From NCBI GenBank assembly GCA_902786975.1, contig CADAES010000001.1, positions 1 to 64,000 on the forward strand: 64,000 nt of DNA, given 5' to 3'. Below are positions 41,227-49,869 of the stretch, one piece after another; position 1 is the first letter of the stretch, and every line of letters begins with the position of its first letter. The notes under the pieces were generated by a model. It had not been told where the DNA came from, searched no databases, and worked only from the letters and a program-made list of their open reading frames with translations. The DNA is from an uncultured Ruminococcus sp. (GTDB lineage: Bacteria > Bacillota > Clostridia > Oscillospirales > Ruminococcaceae). The position numbers and the translations under genes were made by a program.

Positions 41227-44200
41227 CTACTCTTTGATCCTGATATCCTGTGCAACAGGAGTTTTTGACATATTCCTCAGCGGCAGCAGATAGGTCACCA
41301 TCATAAGCACCAGCGTTATCACAAACACCGATAAGGTCGCCACGAACGGAATGATTGCCTTTGTTCTGTTCATATCCAGACTGTTAGATATGAATTCAAA
41401 AATGAACGATGCGAAGAACTCCCCGAGCACCGCACTTAAAGCCGCGGAGACTCCCGAGAAGAACAGTACCTCCAGCCGGAGCATTTTGAATATCTGCCTC
41501 AGCGACATTCCGCAGGCTCTGAGCATCGAAAGCTCTCTGCGGCGGTTGACAATCTCTGCCGCCGAGGTCGATACGATGTTTATCAGCGCAACGGAGAAGA
41601 TTATTACTGCCAAAGACAGTCCCGCTATGCGAAGCGCCTTTGTTATACGCTCGCTTGTCTGCTTCTGCGGTGTGAAGTCCTCCAGTACCATTCTGTCCTC
41701 AAAGGCCTTTTCAAGGAACTCCTTTGCTTCGTCCTCCTTGCCGGGGACAACGTTAACGTTGCAGGACAAAAAGTCCAGAGAAGCTGATACGGTGACATTT
41801 TCAGCGTCCTGGGGCAGATTTCCTTCTTCAGTAGGCTTTAGCCATTTGAACATCTTATAGTAATTCTCTAACGGTACAGCGACACTCACACTGTCAATGC
41901 TTGTGAACAGCGTATCGTCCGCATAATAATTGTTGCGGTTGTTTGTTAAGGTATATGTCCCGCAGATATCGAAGCTGTGCTTTTCGGATGAGCCTTTTGA
42001 AGCGTTTACTGTTATCTTGTCTGCGCCGTCCTTTATCGCACTGTATGCGGTTTTTTTCCATTCAAATTTATCTTCGTCCGACTCGTAGACCTGTGAGCAG
42101 ACGAGCACGCCGCCGCTTTTTCTGAGTTCGTCGTAGGAAACGCTGCTTGCGATAGTTTCATCATATATCCTCGGGGTTATTGCGAATACGTGTATAGCGG
42201 GCGCAGCTTTGCTGTCCTTTCGGGCTTTAATGTATTCGTCGGTGAAAATGCCCGTGTCGGCGTCGGTGAAGCTCAGCGCCTTTTGATCAAATACATACAC
42301 GCTTGAAAACAGCTCGGAATTGGATATTATACGGTAGTCATCGGAAAAATTCTGCTCGTCGCTGAACTTTGAGGTTATACTGCAGCCGTAATCGGGATCA
42401 TCGGTGCCAAAGGCATCGTTATCCGAGCCGTTGAAGGTGATTATAAGCGAGGAGATGGTTATTATCAGAGTGCCGCTGACTACCGTTGCGAGCAGCGTGA
42501 TAAAAAACCTCATCTTATTTCTGAAAGCGTTTCTCACCGCAAGCCCGAAGCTGTATCCGAACAGCCTGCGTGTGAGCCAGCTCCTCTTTATCGCCTTTGG
42601 CGGCTTTGAACCGTCTGCGGTTCTTGTCAGTACCGCAGGCATCTTTATCATTCTGATCGCGACCGCATATGCGGACATCAGCACCGAGAACACGGTTACT
42701 GTGAGCACTACTGTCATTAGTACCGTTGATATCTCGAGCTTGAAGAACCTGTCCGTTACGCCGCTTCCGTAAAGCGCATCAAATATCTTCAGGTCGGTTA
42801 TCTTTGAGATGATGAGCTTTCCCGTGACAAATGCAAGCAGTATCGCTATCGGGAGTGCGGCTATAAGATAGATAAGACATTCGCTCATCACCATTACGAA
42901 CATCTGCTTGTTTGAAACGCCGATAGTTTTGAGCGAGCTGTACTGTGACAGCCTGTATGCAGACGAAAGCTCAAAGGCATTGTTGATGATAAGCCTTGCA
43001 AAGAAAACGAACACAAAAAGCACAACGCTCAGCAAAGCGAGTATTATCATCGGGTCGGGCGAGCTGGGGTCGTAAAGACTCCTGCCTTCGTAAAACAGAA
43101 GAGTGTCGTTGAGTACGGCGGTGTCGTGTTCTCCTCTGCCGTCTGCGTAGGTGTCGGGAAGCCCGACCGCCTTTTTTATGTGCTCGACCTCGTCGTCAAC
43201 GTCGAGCCCTTCGCTTATGCGGGTATAGCAGTGAACATCGTCTATCGGGAATATCTGCCTTGCAGCCTCGTCCTTGTCACAGAGGTAAAATGGGCTGCCG
43301 GTGCCGTCGTCCCAGTCGGTACTGCTCAGCCCGACTATGCGGGCGCTGTATTCGGCGACCTCAACAGGCTCTTTCTCTGTTTTGCAGATGGCGGTGGTCT
43401 TTACGATCTTTTCGCTCGACATGTAAACATAGGGGTCCTCATCATAGTAGCCCAAGTTCCACCTTGTCCTGTCGGTGCTTGTGTCGCTGAGCGTGAAAAG
43501 ATAGTCTATTTCCAATTCGGCATTTTCACGTTTTCTGTCCGGCGAAAGGCGGCTGTCCGAGTATATCTGTTCTATCTGCGTTATAAAGTTGTTCACGATA
43601 AGCCCCTCGTCGTCGGGCTTGTCCTTGAAGTTATAAACTCTCTGGTTTGACTGGTCGTTTCCCGAGCCGACCATTCTTTCGGTGTACTCCGAGCACAGCA
43701 CCGTGCCCTTTCTCACCTCGTATCTGAACACGACAGTATCTCCGATATCGAGCTTTCTGTCCTTAGCAAGGTAAGCGTCAAGCGTTATCTCGCCGGGCTT
43801 TTGCGGAAAGCGCCCCTTGCCGAGCGTCTTGCTGCTCAGAAGCGTATCGGCATTACCCGAAACATATACAGCACACCTGTTATCCAGATATGTTTTTGCG
43901 TTGAGCGTGAATGTGGGAACATAAGCCGTACTGCCTTTGGATCTTCCCTTGTACTTTTCCAGATAGCTGCTGATAAAGCCGTAGTCCGAGCTGCAAAAGC
44001 TGCAGCTTTCCGAGACCGCTGCATTACCCGCTATCTTTTCAGCCTTCTGGAGGGTGTCGCAGTGAAAGTCTGCGTGGTAGCTGCCTTTTTCGTACTTTTC
44101 CTTTGAGCGCAGAAAGGACACGGCGGAGCTGAAATAGATGCCCAGCACCGTCATCATATACACAGCCAGCAGCACCGAAAGAAATGACAGCAGAGTTCTT

Positions 44201-44250
44201 TTCCTGTCCTTTTTCATCCACCGCAGAGTGATAAGCAGAAGCTTTGTCAT
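41227..44250 (-). CDS. Large FtsX-family ABC transporter permease
   Basis: The 1007-residue permease has an N-terminal helix (TLLSFLSVLLAVYMMTVLGI), a large outer domain (about 50-420), a middle block of three helices, a second MacB-like outer domain (about 640-880) and three C-terminal helices with the coupling segment IVNRRRELSMLRACGMSLRQ. Two FtsX blocks in one chain are typical of single-permease exporters and of bacitracin/lantibiotic sensor-transporters. It starts inside the ATPase stop region (4-base overlap). With the two-component system upstream it probably senses or expels an envelope-active compound. Confidence 0.87.
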   Translation of the reverse strand: MTKLLLITLRWMKKDRKRTLLSFLSVLLAVYMMTVLGIYFSSAVSFLRSKEKYEKGSYHADFHCDTLQKAEKIAGNAAVSESCSFCSSDYGFISSYLEKYKGRSKGSTAYVPTFTLNAKTYLDNRCAVYVSGNADTLLSSKTLGKGRFPQKPGEITLDAYLAKDRKLDIGDTVVFRYEVRKGTVLCSEYTERMVGSGNDQSNQRVYNFKDKPDDEGLIVNNFITQIEQIYSDSRLSPDRKRENAELEIDYLFTLSDTSTDRTRWNLGYYDEDPYVYMSSEKIVKTTAICKTEKEPVEVAEYSARIVGLSSTDWDDGTGSPFYLCDKDEAARQIFPIDDVHCYTRISEGLDVDDEVEHIKKAVGLPDTYADGRGEHDTAVLNDTLLFYEGRSLYDPSSPDPMIILALLSVVLFVFVFFARLIINNAFELSSAYRLSQYSSLKTIGVSNKQMFVMVMSECLIYLIAALPIAILLAFVTGKLIISKITDLKIFDALYGSGVTDRFFKLEISTVLMTVVLTVTVFSVLMSAYAVAIRMIKMPAVLTRTADGSKPPKAIKRSWLTRRLFGYSFGLAVRNAFRNKMRFFITLLATVVSGTLIITISSLIITFNGSDNDAFGTDDPDYGCSITSKFSDEQNFSDDYRIISNSELFSSVYVFDQKALSFTDADTGIFTDEYIKARKDSKAAPAIHVFAITPRIYDETIASSVSYDELRKSGGVLVCSQVYESDEDKFEWKKTAYSAIKDGADKITVNASKGSSEKHSFDICGTYTLTNNRNNYYADDTLFTSIDSVSVAVPLENYYKMFKWLKPTEEGNLPQDAENVTVSASLDFLSCNVNVVPGKEDEAKEFLEKAFEDRMVLEDFTPQKQTSERITKALRIAGLSLAVIIFSVALINIVSTSAAEIVNRRRELSMLRACGMSLRQIFKMLRLEVLFFSGVSAALSAVLGEFFASFIFEFISNSLDMNRTKAIIPFVATLSVFVITLVLMMVTYLLPLRNMSKTPVAQDIRIKE

Positions 44251-44939
44251 AACCTTATCACCCTTTCCTCGATTATCCTGCCGTCAGACATCTTTATAAC
44301 TCTGTCTGCCTCGGCTGCGATGTTCGCATCGTGGGTGACCATTACGACCGTCGTGCCGTACTTTGCTATAAGCTGTTTGAAGAGGTCCACTATCTCCCTT
44401 GAATTTGCGCTGTCCAGATTTCCCGTCGGCTCGTCTGCAAATATGCAGGGCGGCTGTGCGATCACAGCCCTGCCGATAGCGACTCTCTGCTGCTGTCCGC
44501 CCGACAGCTGTGAAGCGTAGCAGTAGCGCTTGCTGCTCAGCTTGAGAATGTCCAGCAGGTCGTCAAGCTCAGATTTGTCAGCGTTTTTGCCGTCAAGGTT
44601 CAAAGGCAGTGAAAGGTTCTCCTCAACATTGAGCACACTTATAAGGTTGTAGAACTGGAACACGAATCCCGAGTATCTGCGCCTGTATTCCGCAAGCTTG
44701 CTGTCTTTGAGCTTGGTTATCTCTCTGCCGTCAACAGTGATGTCACCTGTGTCGGGCTTGTCAAGACCGCCGAGCAGATTGAGGAGCGTTGATTTTCCGC
44801 TTCCCGATTCTCCGGTTATCGCAACAAATTCACCCTTGTACACTTCAAGGTCGACCCTGTCCACTGCGAGGACCTTGCTGTCGCCTGTTCTGAAGGTCTT
44901 TGAAAGCCCTTTGGCGTTTATCATTATTTCCTTTTCCAT
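44247..44939 (-). CDS. ABC transporter ATPase of the FtsX permease
   Basis: Start at ATG 44939 after CGGAGGTATACT; an upstream in-frame start would lie in the promoter. The 230-residue ATPase has Walker A GESGSGKST, Q-loop FVFQFYNLI, signature LSGGQQQR, Walker B IFADEPTGNLD and H-loop MVTHD, all of the LolD/BceA group. It powers the 1007-residue permease. Confidence 0.92.
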   Translation of the reverse strand: MEKEIMINAKGLSKTFRTGDSKVLAVDRVDLEVYKGEFVAITGESGSGKSTLLNLLGGLDKPDTGDITVDGREITKLKDSKLAEYRRRYSGFVFQFYNLISVLNVEENLSLPLNLDGKNADKSELDDLLDILKLSSKRYCYASQLSGGQQQRVAIGRAVIAQPPCIFADEPTGNLDSANSREIVDLFKQLIAKYGTTVVMVTHDANIAAEADRVIKMSDGRIIEERVIRL

Positions 44940-44966
44940 AGTATACCTCCGTTCCTGTTTGTTCAT

Positions 44967-44999
44967 ATGATAACACGCCAATCTTACAGCAAAGTTACA
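44967..44999 (-). promoter_or_regulatory. Candidate response-regulator-activated promoter of the ABC operon
   Basis: A TATCAT -10 (44967-44972, minus) lacks a good -35; instead two direct copies of TGTAA lie 11 bases apart (44984-44988 and 44995-44999) over the -35 position. OmpR-type regulators often bind direct repeats with one-turn spacing. The regulator encoded at 46210-46806 is the natural candidate. Confidence 0.5.
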
Positions 45000-45010
45000 A
45001 AGCCGTAATT

Positions 45011-46222
45011 TTATCCGAGAAATTCAAGCCGTATCCTTGTGCCCCTGCCAAGCTCCGAGTCGATATACATCTTTCCGCCCATATCCTCGGTGATGTGCTT
45101 GGCTATCGACATGCCGATCCCGACAGCCGAGGGGTCGGTATCGTTCGATTTAGAATAGAATCTTCTGAACAGCTCGGGAATATCGCTGTCTGCGATGCCC
45201 TCGCCGTTGTCCGTTATTGTGATCTCCGTCGAAAGGGGAGTCTGCTTTGCGCTTACTGTGACCTTTCCGCCGTGAGTATGCTCACAGGCGTTCTTAGCAA
45301 GGTTAGACACCGCCTCGCACAGCCACAGCCCGTCGCAGTCAAGCTCGGCATCCTGCGGGATATCCTCCACAAGCTCTGTTCCGTTTTTCGCCGCAAGCTC
45401 ATAAAGCGGAGCACATGCTCTTTGAACGATGTCACTCAGCGAGTGCTTCTTGATGCTGTACTGCACCGTGCCCGCCTGCAGCCTTGCCAGCTTCAGCGAC
45501 TCCGAGCAAAGCTTGCTGATGCGTTCGATGCACACCCTGTCCCGATCAAGATAACTGTTCATTTCCTCCGGGCTCATCGGGTGAGTGCGGTATATCTCGT
45601 TGTTGAGTGTCAGTCCCGCAGCAGGCGTTTTTATCTGGTGTGAAAAGTCCTGCAGATACTGCGCAAGCCGCACCTTCTCGTCGGACATCTGCTTAACCGT
45701 TCGTTCACGCTCTGCGATAAGCCCGTTGACCTGGTCAGCAAGCAGAACGAGCTCCCTGTCTGAAAGCTCGCAAAGCAGCTTCTCACGCTTTTTTGCGGAG
45801 CCTGTCACAGCCTTTGCTTGTTTGAATAGATGCATAAAACAGCATAAGCCTGCCGCCGCACACAGCAGTACCGCAAGCGCAGCTATGACACTTGGCAGCA
45901 CAGGCTTTGAGTAAGCATATTCAAAGCCTCTGCCCGTGCCCGCCTCAAAGCCGTGCTCGCTCAGCACTCTTTCGCCAAGCTCAGCCTCGTCCGTGCCCTT
46001 TTTCGTAAACGCCGCAGCGATAGCCTCGTCCGAAGCGCCCGTGCTCTGCGACAGCCTTCCCGCCGCTGCGAGCATTCTGTCACAGACCTGTATCTGCACC
46101 TGCTTTGCGCTGTGAGCCTGTGCAAGCAGACACAGCCCGAGCGTGACCGCAGAAAGCGCTGCCGCCAATAGAAAAAACAAAAGCGCCGTGCGGTTTTCGA
46201 GCGTCCGTATCAGTCTTCCCAT
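45011..46222 (-). CDS. Sensor histidine kinase
   Basis: Start at ATG 46222, which overlaps the regulator's end by 13 bases; the longer frame is an overlap artefact. The 403-residue kinase has two membrane helices (about 11-33 and 113-135) flanking an outer domain of about 80 residues, then a HisKA domain with QDFSHQIKTPAAGLTL (phospho-acceptor His) and an HATPase domain (NLAKNACEHT, ITDNGEGIADSD, GIGMSIAKHI). Orthodox two-helix sensor, unlike the one-helix intramembrane kinases usually linked to Bce modules. Partner of the next upstream gene. Confidence 0.92.
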   Translation of the reverse strand: MGRLIRTLENRTALLFFLLAAALSAVTLGLCLLAQAHSAKQVQIQVCDRMLAAAGRLSQSTGASDEAIAAAFTKKGTDEAELGERVLSEHGFEAGTGRGFEYAYSKPVLPSVIAALAVLLCAAAGLCCFMHLFKQAKAVTGSAKKREKLLCELSDRELVLLADQVNGLIAERERTVKQMSDEKVRLAQYLQDFSHQIKTPAAGLTLNNEIYRTHPMSPEEMNSYLDRDRVCIERISKLCSESLKLARLQAGTVQYSIKKHSLSDIVQRACAPLYELAAKNGTELVEDIPQDAELDCDGLWLCEAVSNLAKNACEHTHGGKVTVSAKQTPLSTEITITDNGEGIADSDIPELFRRFYSKSNDTDPSAVGIGMSIAKHITEDMGGKMYIDSELGRGTRIRLEFLG

Positions 46223-46806
46223 TTGTAGCCTACCCCCTTGACCGTAACTATCCTGCCCTTGCCCGAAACCTTGCCCCGTATCCTGTTCACGGCTACTGAC
46301 AGAGCGTTGTCGGAAACAAATTCGCCTTTGTTGTCCCACATATGCGCAAGCAGCTGATCCCTTGTCAGAACACGCCCCTTGTTCAGCGTGAAGTAGCTGT
46401 AAAGGCGCTGCTCGGTAGCGGTAAGACCGTCGGGCATATCGTTTGAAAAGCCGCTGCTTCGGCGCAGCAGGGCATTTATCCTTGAAACTATGACCTGTCC
46501 CGAAAACGGCTTGGTCACATAGTCGTCCGCACCGAGGTCAAGCCCCCTTGAAATATCGGAGCTGTCGTCCATACAGGATATTATCATCACAGGCATACTG
46601 CTTTTGCGCCTTATCTCTTTTAGTATATCAAGTCCGCTGCCGTCACGCAGCATAAGGTCCAGCAGGCACAGGTCGCATTCGTCGAAAAGCTGCAGAGCCT
46701 CCGCACAGCCCTGCGCCGCCTCGGTTTCAAAGCCGTTGTCGGCGAGTATGACGCTCAGCGCTGTGCGTATCGTTTCGTCGTCCTCGGTAATAAGTATCTT
46801 AGCCAT
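46210..46806 (-). CDS. OmpR-family response regulator
   Basis: The 198-residue regulator has a receiver domain (ILITEDDETIR, phospho-Asp in CLLDLMLRD, conserved Lys in VTKPFSG) and a compact winged-helix C-terminus (TATEQRLYSYFTLNKGRVLT, ending VKGVGYKWED). It is somewhat short for the family (about 225). Transcribed first, with the kinase and probably separate from the ABC operon downstream that it likely controls. Confidence 0.93.
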   Translation of the reverse strand: MAKILITEDDETIRTALSVILADNGFETEAAQGCAEALQLFDECDLCLLDLMLRDGSGLDILKEIRRKSSMPVMIISCMDDSSDISRGLDLGADDYVTKPFSGQVIVSRINALLRRSSGFSNDMPDGLTATEQRLYSYFTLNKGRVLTRDQLLAHMWDNKGEFVSDNALSVAVNRIRGKVSGKGRIVTVKGVGYKWED

Positions 46807-46901
46807 AGCTGTTTTCTCCTTCCTGTGAGCCTGTAATGATTCTATCGCTGCTTTTCAAAGCTGCAAATGTTCTCTGCTTGTGCGATATGTCCCGATATAA
46901 C

Positions 46902-46950
46902 ACAACCATATATTGTTGTGCTCAAAGCACTGACAACCATATATTGTTGT
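46902..46950. repeat. Two identical 18-base palindromic sites 31 bases apart
   Basis: ACAACCATATATTGTTGT occurs at 46902-46919 and again at 46933-46950. Each has inverted ends (ACAAC/GTTGT). The 31-base period is close to three helix turns, so proteins bound at both would face the same side. The sites lie in the promoter region of the regulator-kinase genes. Likely operators, perhaps for autoregulation. Confidence 0.7.
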
Positions 46951-46976
46951 CGGTATATATTCGGATATTCTCTAAC

Positions 46977-47004
46977 AAAAAAGCCCCGACTGTCGGTCGG
47001 AGCC
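46977..47004 (-). terminator. Terminator of the AAA+ ATPase gene
   Basis: GCTCCGAC/GTCGGGGC stem with a 5-base loop and six T on the minus strand. Confidence 0.85.
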
Positions 47005-47018
47005 TGTTTGCAGATATA

Positions 47019-48968
47019 TCATATCTTTTTATTGAAGCCGACAGATTTCTTCATTTCTATCTTTTCCTTGAATTCCTTTTCCTCGCTTGCGCACACAAAG
47101 TCCTCCTTTGTCAGCACGATATCCGTCCTGCCGACGAGAGTACAGCGCAAAGCGCCCTTTGACCATGTCCTCTCGTAGAGGTTGCGCACGAATCTTGCAT
47201 TTGCAAATTCCTTTGAATCGAGGAAACTGTCCGACAGCGAAAGGAAATACTCCTTTGCCTGAGCCTCGAGCTCGCTGTCGTACTCAAAGTGCTTTCTCAC
47301 CATAAGCATAAATATCTCAAAAAGCTGCTGTTTGGTGTAGTTGGGAAAATCGAGTATGAACGGCATACGGCTGCGCAGACCCTGGTTGACCTTCATCAGC
47401 TGGTCCATATCCTCCTTGTAGCCTGCCATTACCACGAGCATATCGTCTCTGTGGTTCTCCATTTCCGACACGAGCGTTGCAAGCGCCTCACGCCCGAAAT
47501 CAGCGCCGTTTGTCTTGCCCTCGTTGAGCGCATAGGCTTCGTCTATGAACAGAACAGAACCATATGCGTCCCTGCATATCGTGGCTGCCTTCACGGCTGT
47601 CTGTCCCTCGTATTCTGCCACAAGATCCCTGCCCTCGTACTCGAAGAAACCGCCCTTTCTCAGAACGCCCTCCTCACGCAGTATCTGTCCGATTATCCTT
47701 GCGACAGTCGTTTTTCCCGTTCCCGGAGCGCCTGTGAAGCGCATATGTATACACGGGCGGTCAAGCTTGTCGTTTGCGATAGCTATCTTGACCTGTGCAA
47801 CTATCTCTCTGACCTTCTTGGCGATATCCTGCATACCTATAAGCTCTTCAAGAGCCTCGTAGCCGGTCAGCGTCTGTTTTGCGTCCCCGATAAAGCCGCT
47901 GAGGTCGGCAGGAGTTATGTTCTGTTCGTTCGCTTCCTGCCCGCAGCCTTCCTTTTTCGCAGTATCCGAAGCCTTGTAAAGCATCAGCTCGTTTGCGACC
48001 TTTTCTGCGGTCTTGAAGCCGTATGAGCGTCCGTCCATCTTCTCCAGCTGGTATTTTTCACAGGCGATGGTGAGTATCTCCGGCTCTATATCAAAATTTC
48101 TGCTCGTCACCGTGTTCCAGACAGATTCCATAACGGCACAGTCGGGAAGCGGCGGTATCTGCACGACTCTGAGAAGCATCTGGTCAGAGAGTATCCCCGA
48201 TATCTCGTCAAGCGCCTTTCTTTCGAGAAACGGTATCCTGAATACATACACGTTATCGTCCTGGTAAGCGTTGAGGCGGTGTATAAACTCTCTGAGGTCG
48301 TCGTATTTTCTCCCGTCAAGATAATACGAGATATCAAAGCCAAGGACGTTGTAGCAGTGCTTTGGCGTTTCCTCTCTCACCGAGTCGATGATGTCGTCAG
48401 CGCTGCCTTTGCCGTTCTTGCTTTCCTCGCCGCACCTGTATTCACGGTAGTAAATCCTGTCCTTGTACTGGTCCTCGGGGTAGATGTGCATTCTGTGCAG
48501 ATAGTCGCCGAACGAATTTAGAAGCGTTGTGAAGCCGCATCCGCCGTCCACCGCAAACAGATAATTCTGCTGGAGCAGCACGCTGACCGCATCACGCTTT
48601 TTCAGCGCCGCAACTGTCGTGTTCAGCTGCGTAATGAGCCGCAGATAATCGTCCGCACCGTAGTAGTTCTTATAAATAACGGTAGTCAGCTCGGCAGCAT
48701 CGTCCTGTGTATCGTCGGATATAAGGATATCGGAGATGTTCCCGTCCGGAAAGCTCTTTTCCCAGCACTGCCTGAGTATATCCGCACAGTTCTGCCTGTT
48801 TTCAGCCTGTATCCTGTAAAGCCCGAACGTAAAGCGCCTTGTAAGTATCTCGGCGCAGCATTCCTCGGGAAGAGCCGAGCGCAGGTCGTCCCAGAATGTG
48901 CCGAGCTGCTGAAGATGCTGCTGTGCGAAGGTGTTGTCGGTAGATATCCTTGCGATATATGTTCCCAT
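47019..48968 (-). CDS. AAA+ ATPase, CbbX/SpoVK type, with a long unknown N-terminal domain
   Basis: Start at ATG 48968 after AAAGGAGGACACTT. The 649-residue protein has a C-terminal AAA+ module (about residues 390-640) with Walker A GAPGTGKTT, Walker B SVLFIDEAYAL, the pore-loop region FEYEGRDLVAEYEGQT and sensor/arginine-finger segment NQGLRSRMPF, as in CbbX/SpoVK/EccA-like remodelling ATPases. The N-terminal about 330 residues match nothing I know and contain no membrane helix. Single-gene unit with its own promoter, divergent from a response regulator. Target protein unknown. Confidence 0.85.
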   Translation of the reverse strand: MGTYIARISTDNTFAQQHLQQLGTFWDDLRSALPEECCAEILTRRFTFGLYRIQAENRQNCADILRQCWEKSFPDGNISDILISDDTQDDAAELTTVIYKNYYGADDYLRLITQLNTTVAALKKRDAVSVLLQQNYLFAVDGGCGFTTLLNSFGDYLHRMHIYPEDQYKDRIYYREYRCGEESKNGKGSADDIIDSVREETPKHCYNVLGFDISYYLDGRKYDDLREFIHRLNAYQDDNVYVFRIPFLERKALDEISGILSDQMLLRVVQIPPLPDCAVMESVWNTVTSRNFDIEPEILTIACEKYQLEKMDGRSYGFKTAEKVANELMLYKASDTAKKEGCGQEANEQNITPADLSGFIGDAKQTLTGYEALEELIGMQDIAKKVREIVAQVKIAIANDKLDRPCIHMRFTGAPGTGKTTVARIIGQILREEGVLRKGGFFEYEGRDLVAEYEGQTAVKAATICRDAYGSVLFIDEAYALNEGKTNGADFGREALATLVSEMENHRDDMLVVMAGYKEDMDQLMKVNQGLRSRMPFILDFPNYTKQQLFEIFMLMVRKHFEYDSELEAQAKEYFLSLSDSFLDSKEFANARFVRNLYERTWSKGALRCTLVGRTDIVLTKEDFVCASEEKEFKEKIEMKKSVGFNKKI

Positions 48969-49005
48969 AAGTGTCCTCCTTTCGGTAACGGTCCGTTTCA
49001 TTACA

Positions 49006-49034
49006 ATTATATCAAACGTACACCCGATTGTCAA
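49006..49034 (-). promoter_or_regulatory. Promoter of the AAA+ gene
   Basis: Minus-strand TTGACA (49029-49034) and TATAAT (49006-49011), 17-base spacer. Confidence 0.85.
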
Positions 49035-49046
49035 TCAGCACAGCGG

Positions 49047-49075
49047 TTGACTTGTACGGGAAATGATGATAAAAT
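49047..49075 (+). promoter_or_regulatory. Promoter of the response regulator gene
   Basis: TTGACT (49047-49052) and TAAAAT (49070-49075), 17-base spacer; its -35 is only 13 bases from the divergent promoter's -35. Confidence 0.8.
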
Positions 49076-49097
49076 AAAAATCGAAGGGGTGAAGGCT

Positions 49098-49754
49098 ATG
49101 GCTTATATTCTGATAACAGACGACGATATCCATATCGGCAATATGCTCCAGGAGGTGCTGTGTGCTAACGGCTATCGGGTGGGCAGAGCCTATTCGGGAA
49201 CGGAAGCCCTGATGATGCTTTCGGACGAAGCTCCCGACCTTGTACTGCTTGACCTTATGCTCCCGGGGCTGACGGGAGAGGAGCTGCTGCCGAAGATAAA
49301 GGATATCCCCGTTATAGTAGTCAGCGCAAAGGCTGATGTATCGGACAAGGTCAGCCTGCTTATGAACGGTGCGTGCGACTATGTCACCAAGCCGTTTGAT
49401 ACAGGGGAGCTGCTGGCAAGGATAGCCGTCGCACTCAGAAAGCCTAAAGCGGAGCAGACCGATACCCTCAGCGCATGTGGGCTCACGCTGCACTGTGATA
49501 TGCTGACCGTTCGTGCGGCACAGCAGGAGGTCCGCCTCACAAGGACTGAGTGTGCTATACTGAAGCTTCTGATGCTCAGCGAAGGCTCGCCTGTGGGAAG
49601 GACAACGATACTTGACAGGATAAGCGCAGACACCCCCGACTGTACCGAAAGAAGCCTTAAACAGCATATCTCCAATATCCGCAAAAAGCTTCTGTCAGCC
49701 GATGGCAAGGACCATATCGAAGCAGTATACGGCATAGGCTTCAAGCTTAAATGA
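49098..49754 (+). CDS. OmpR-family response regulator
   Basis: Start at ATG 49098; the longer open frame upstream runs through the divergent promoters. The 218-residue protein has a receiver domain (ILITDDDIHIG, phospho-Asp in VLLDLMLPG, VTKPFD) and a winged helix (RTECAILKLLMLSEGSPVGR, ending VYGIGFKLK). It heads a module whose histidine kinase lies at the far end after three ABC genes, an order common for bacitracin/lantibiotic resistance loci. Confidence 0.93.
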   Translation: MAYILITDDDIHIGNMLQEVLCANGYRVGRAYSGTEALMMLSDEAPDLVLLDLMLPGLTGEELLPKIKDIPVIVVSAKADVSDKVSLLMNGACDYVTKPFDTGELLARIAVALRKPKAEQTDTLSACGLTLHCDMLTVRAAQQEVRLTRTECAILKLLMLSEGSPVGRTTILDRISADTPDCTERSLKQHISNIRKKLLSADGKDHIEAVYGIGFKLK

Positions 49755-49786
49755 CCTGCCCGCCGCCTTGACGGTCTTTCAAAAAA

Positions 49787-49846
49787 TCTTGACAAAATCT
49801 TGACCTTTCCTTTGCCGCTTTCTTGACGTTCATATGCTATTATGAT
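49787..49846 (+). promoter_or_regulatory. Candidate regulator-binding repeats and promoter of the second ABC operon
   Basis: TCTTGAC occurs at 49787-49793 and 49798-49804 (11 bases apart) and again at 49821-49827. TATTAT/TATGAT overlap at 49838-49846 as possible -10, without a good -35. This fits a promoter activated by the OmpR-type regulator encoded just upstream. Confidence 0.5.
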
Positions 49847-49869
49847 ATCAGAAAGGACGGGGACGACAT

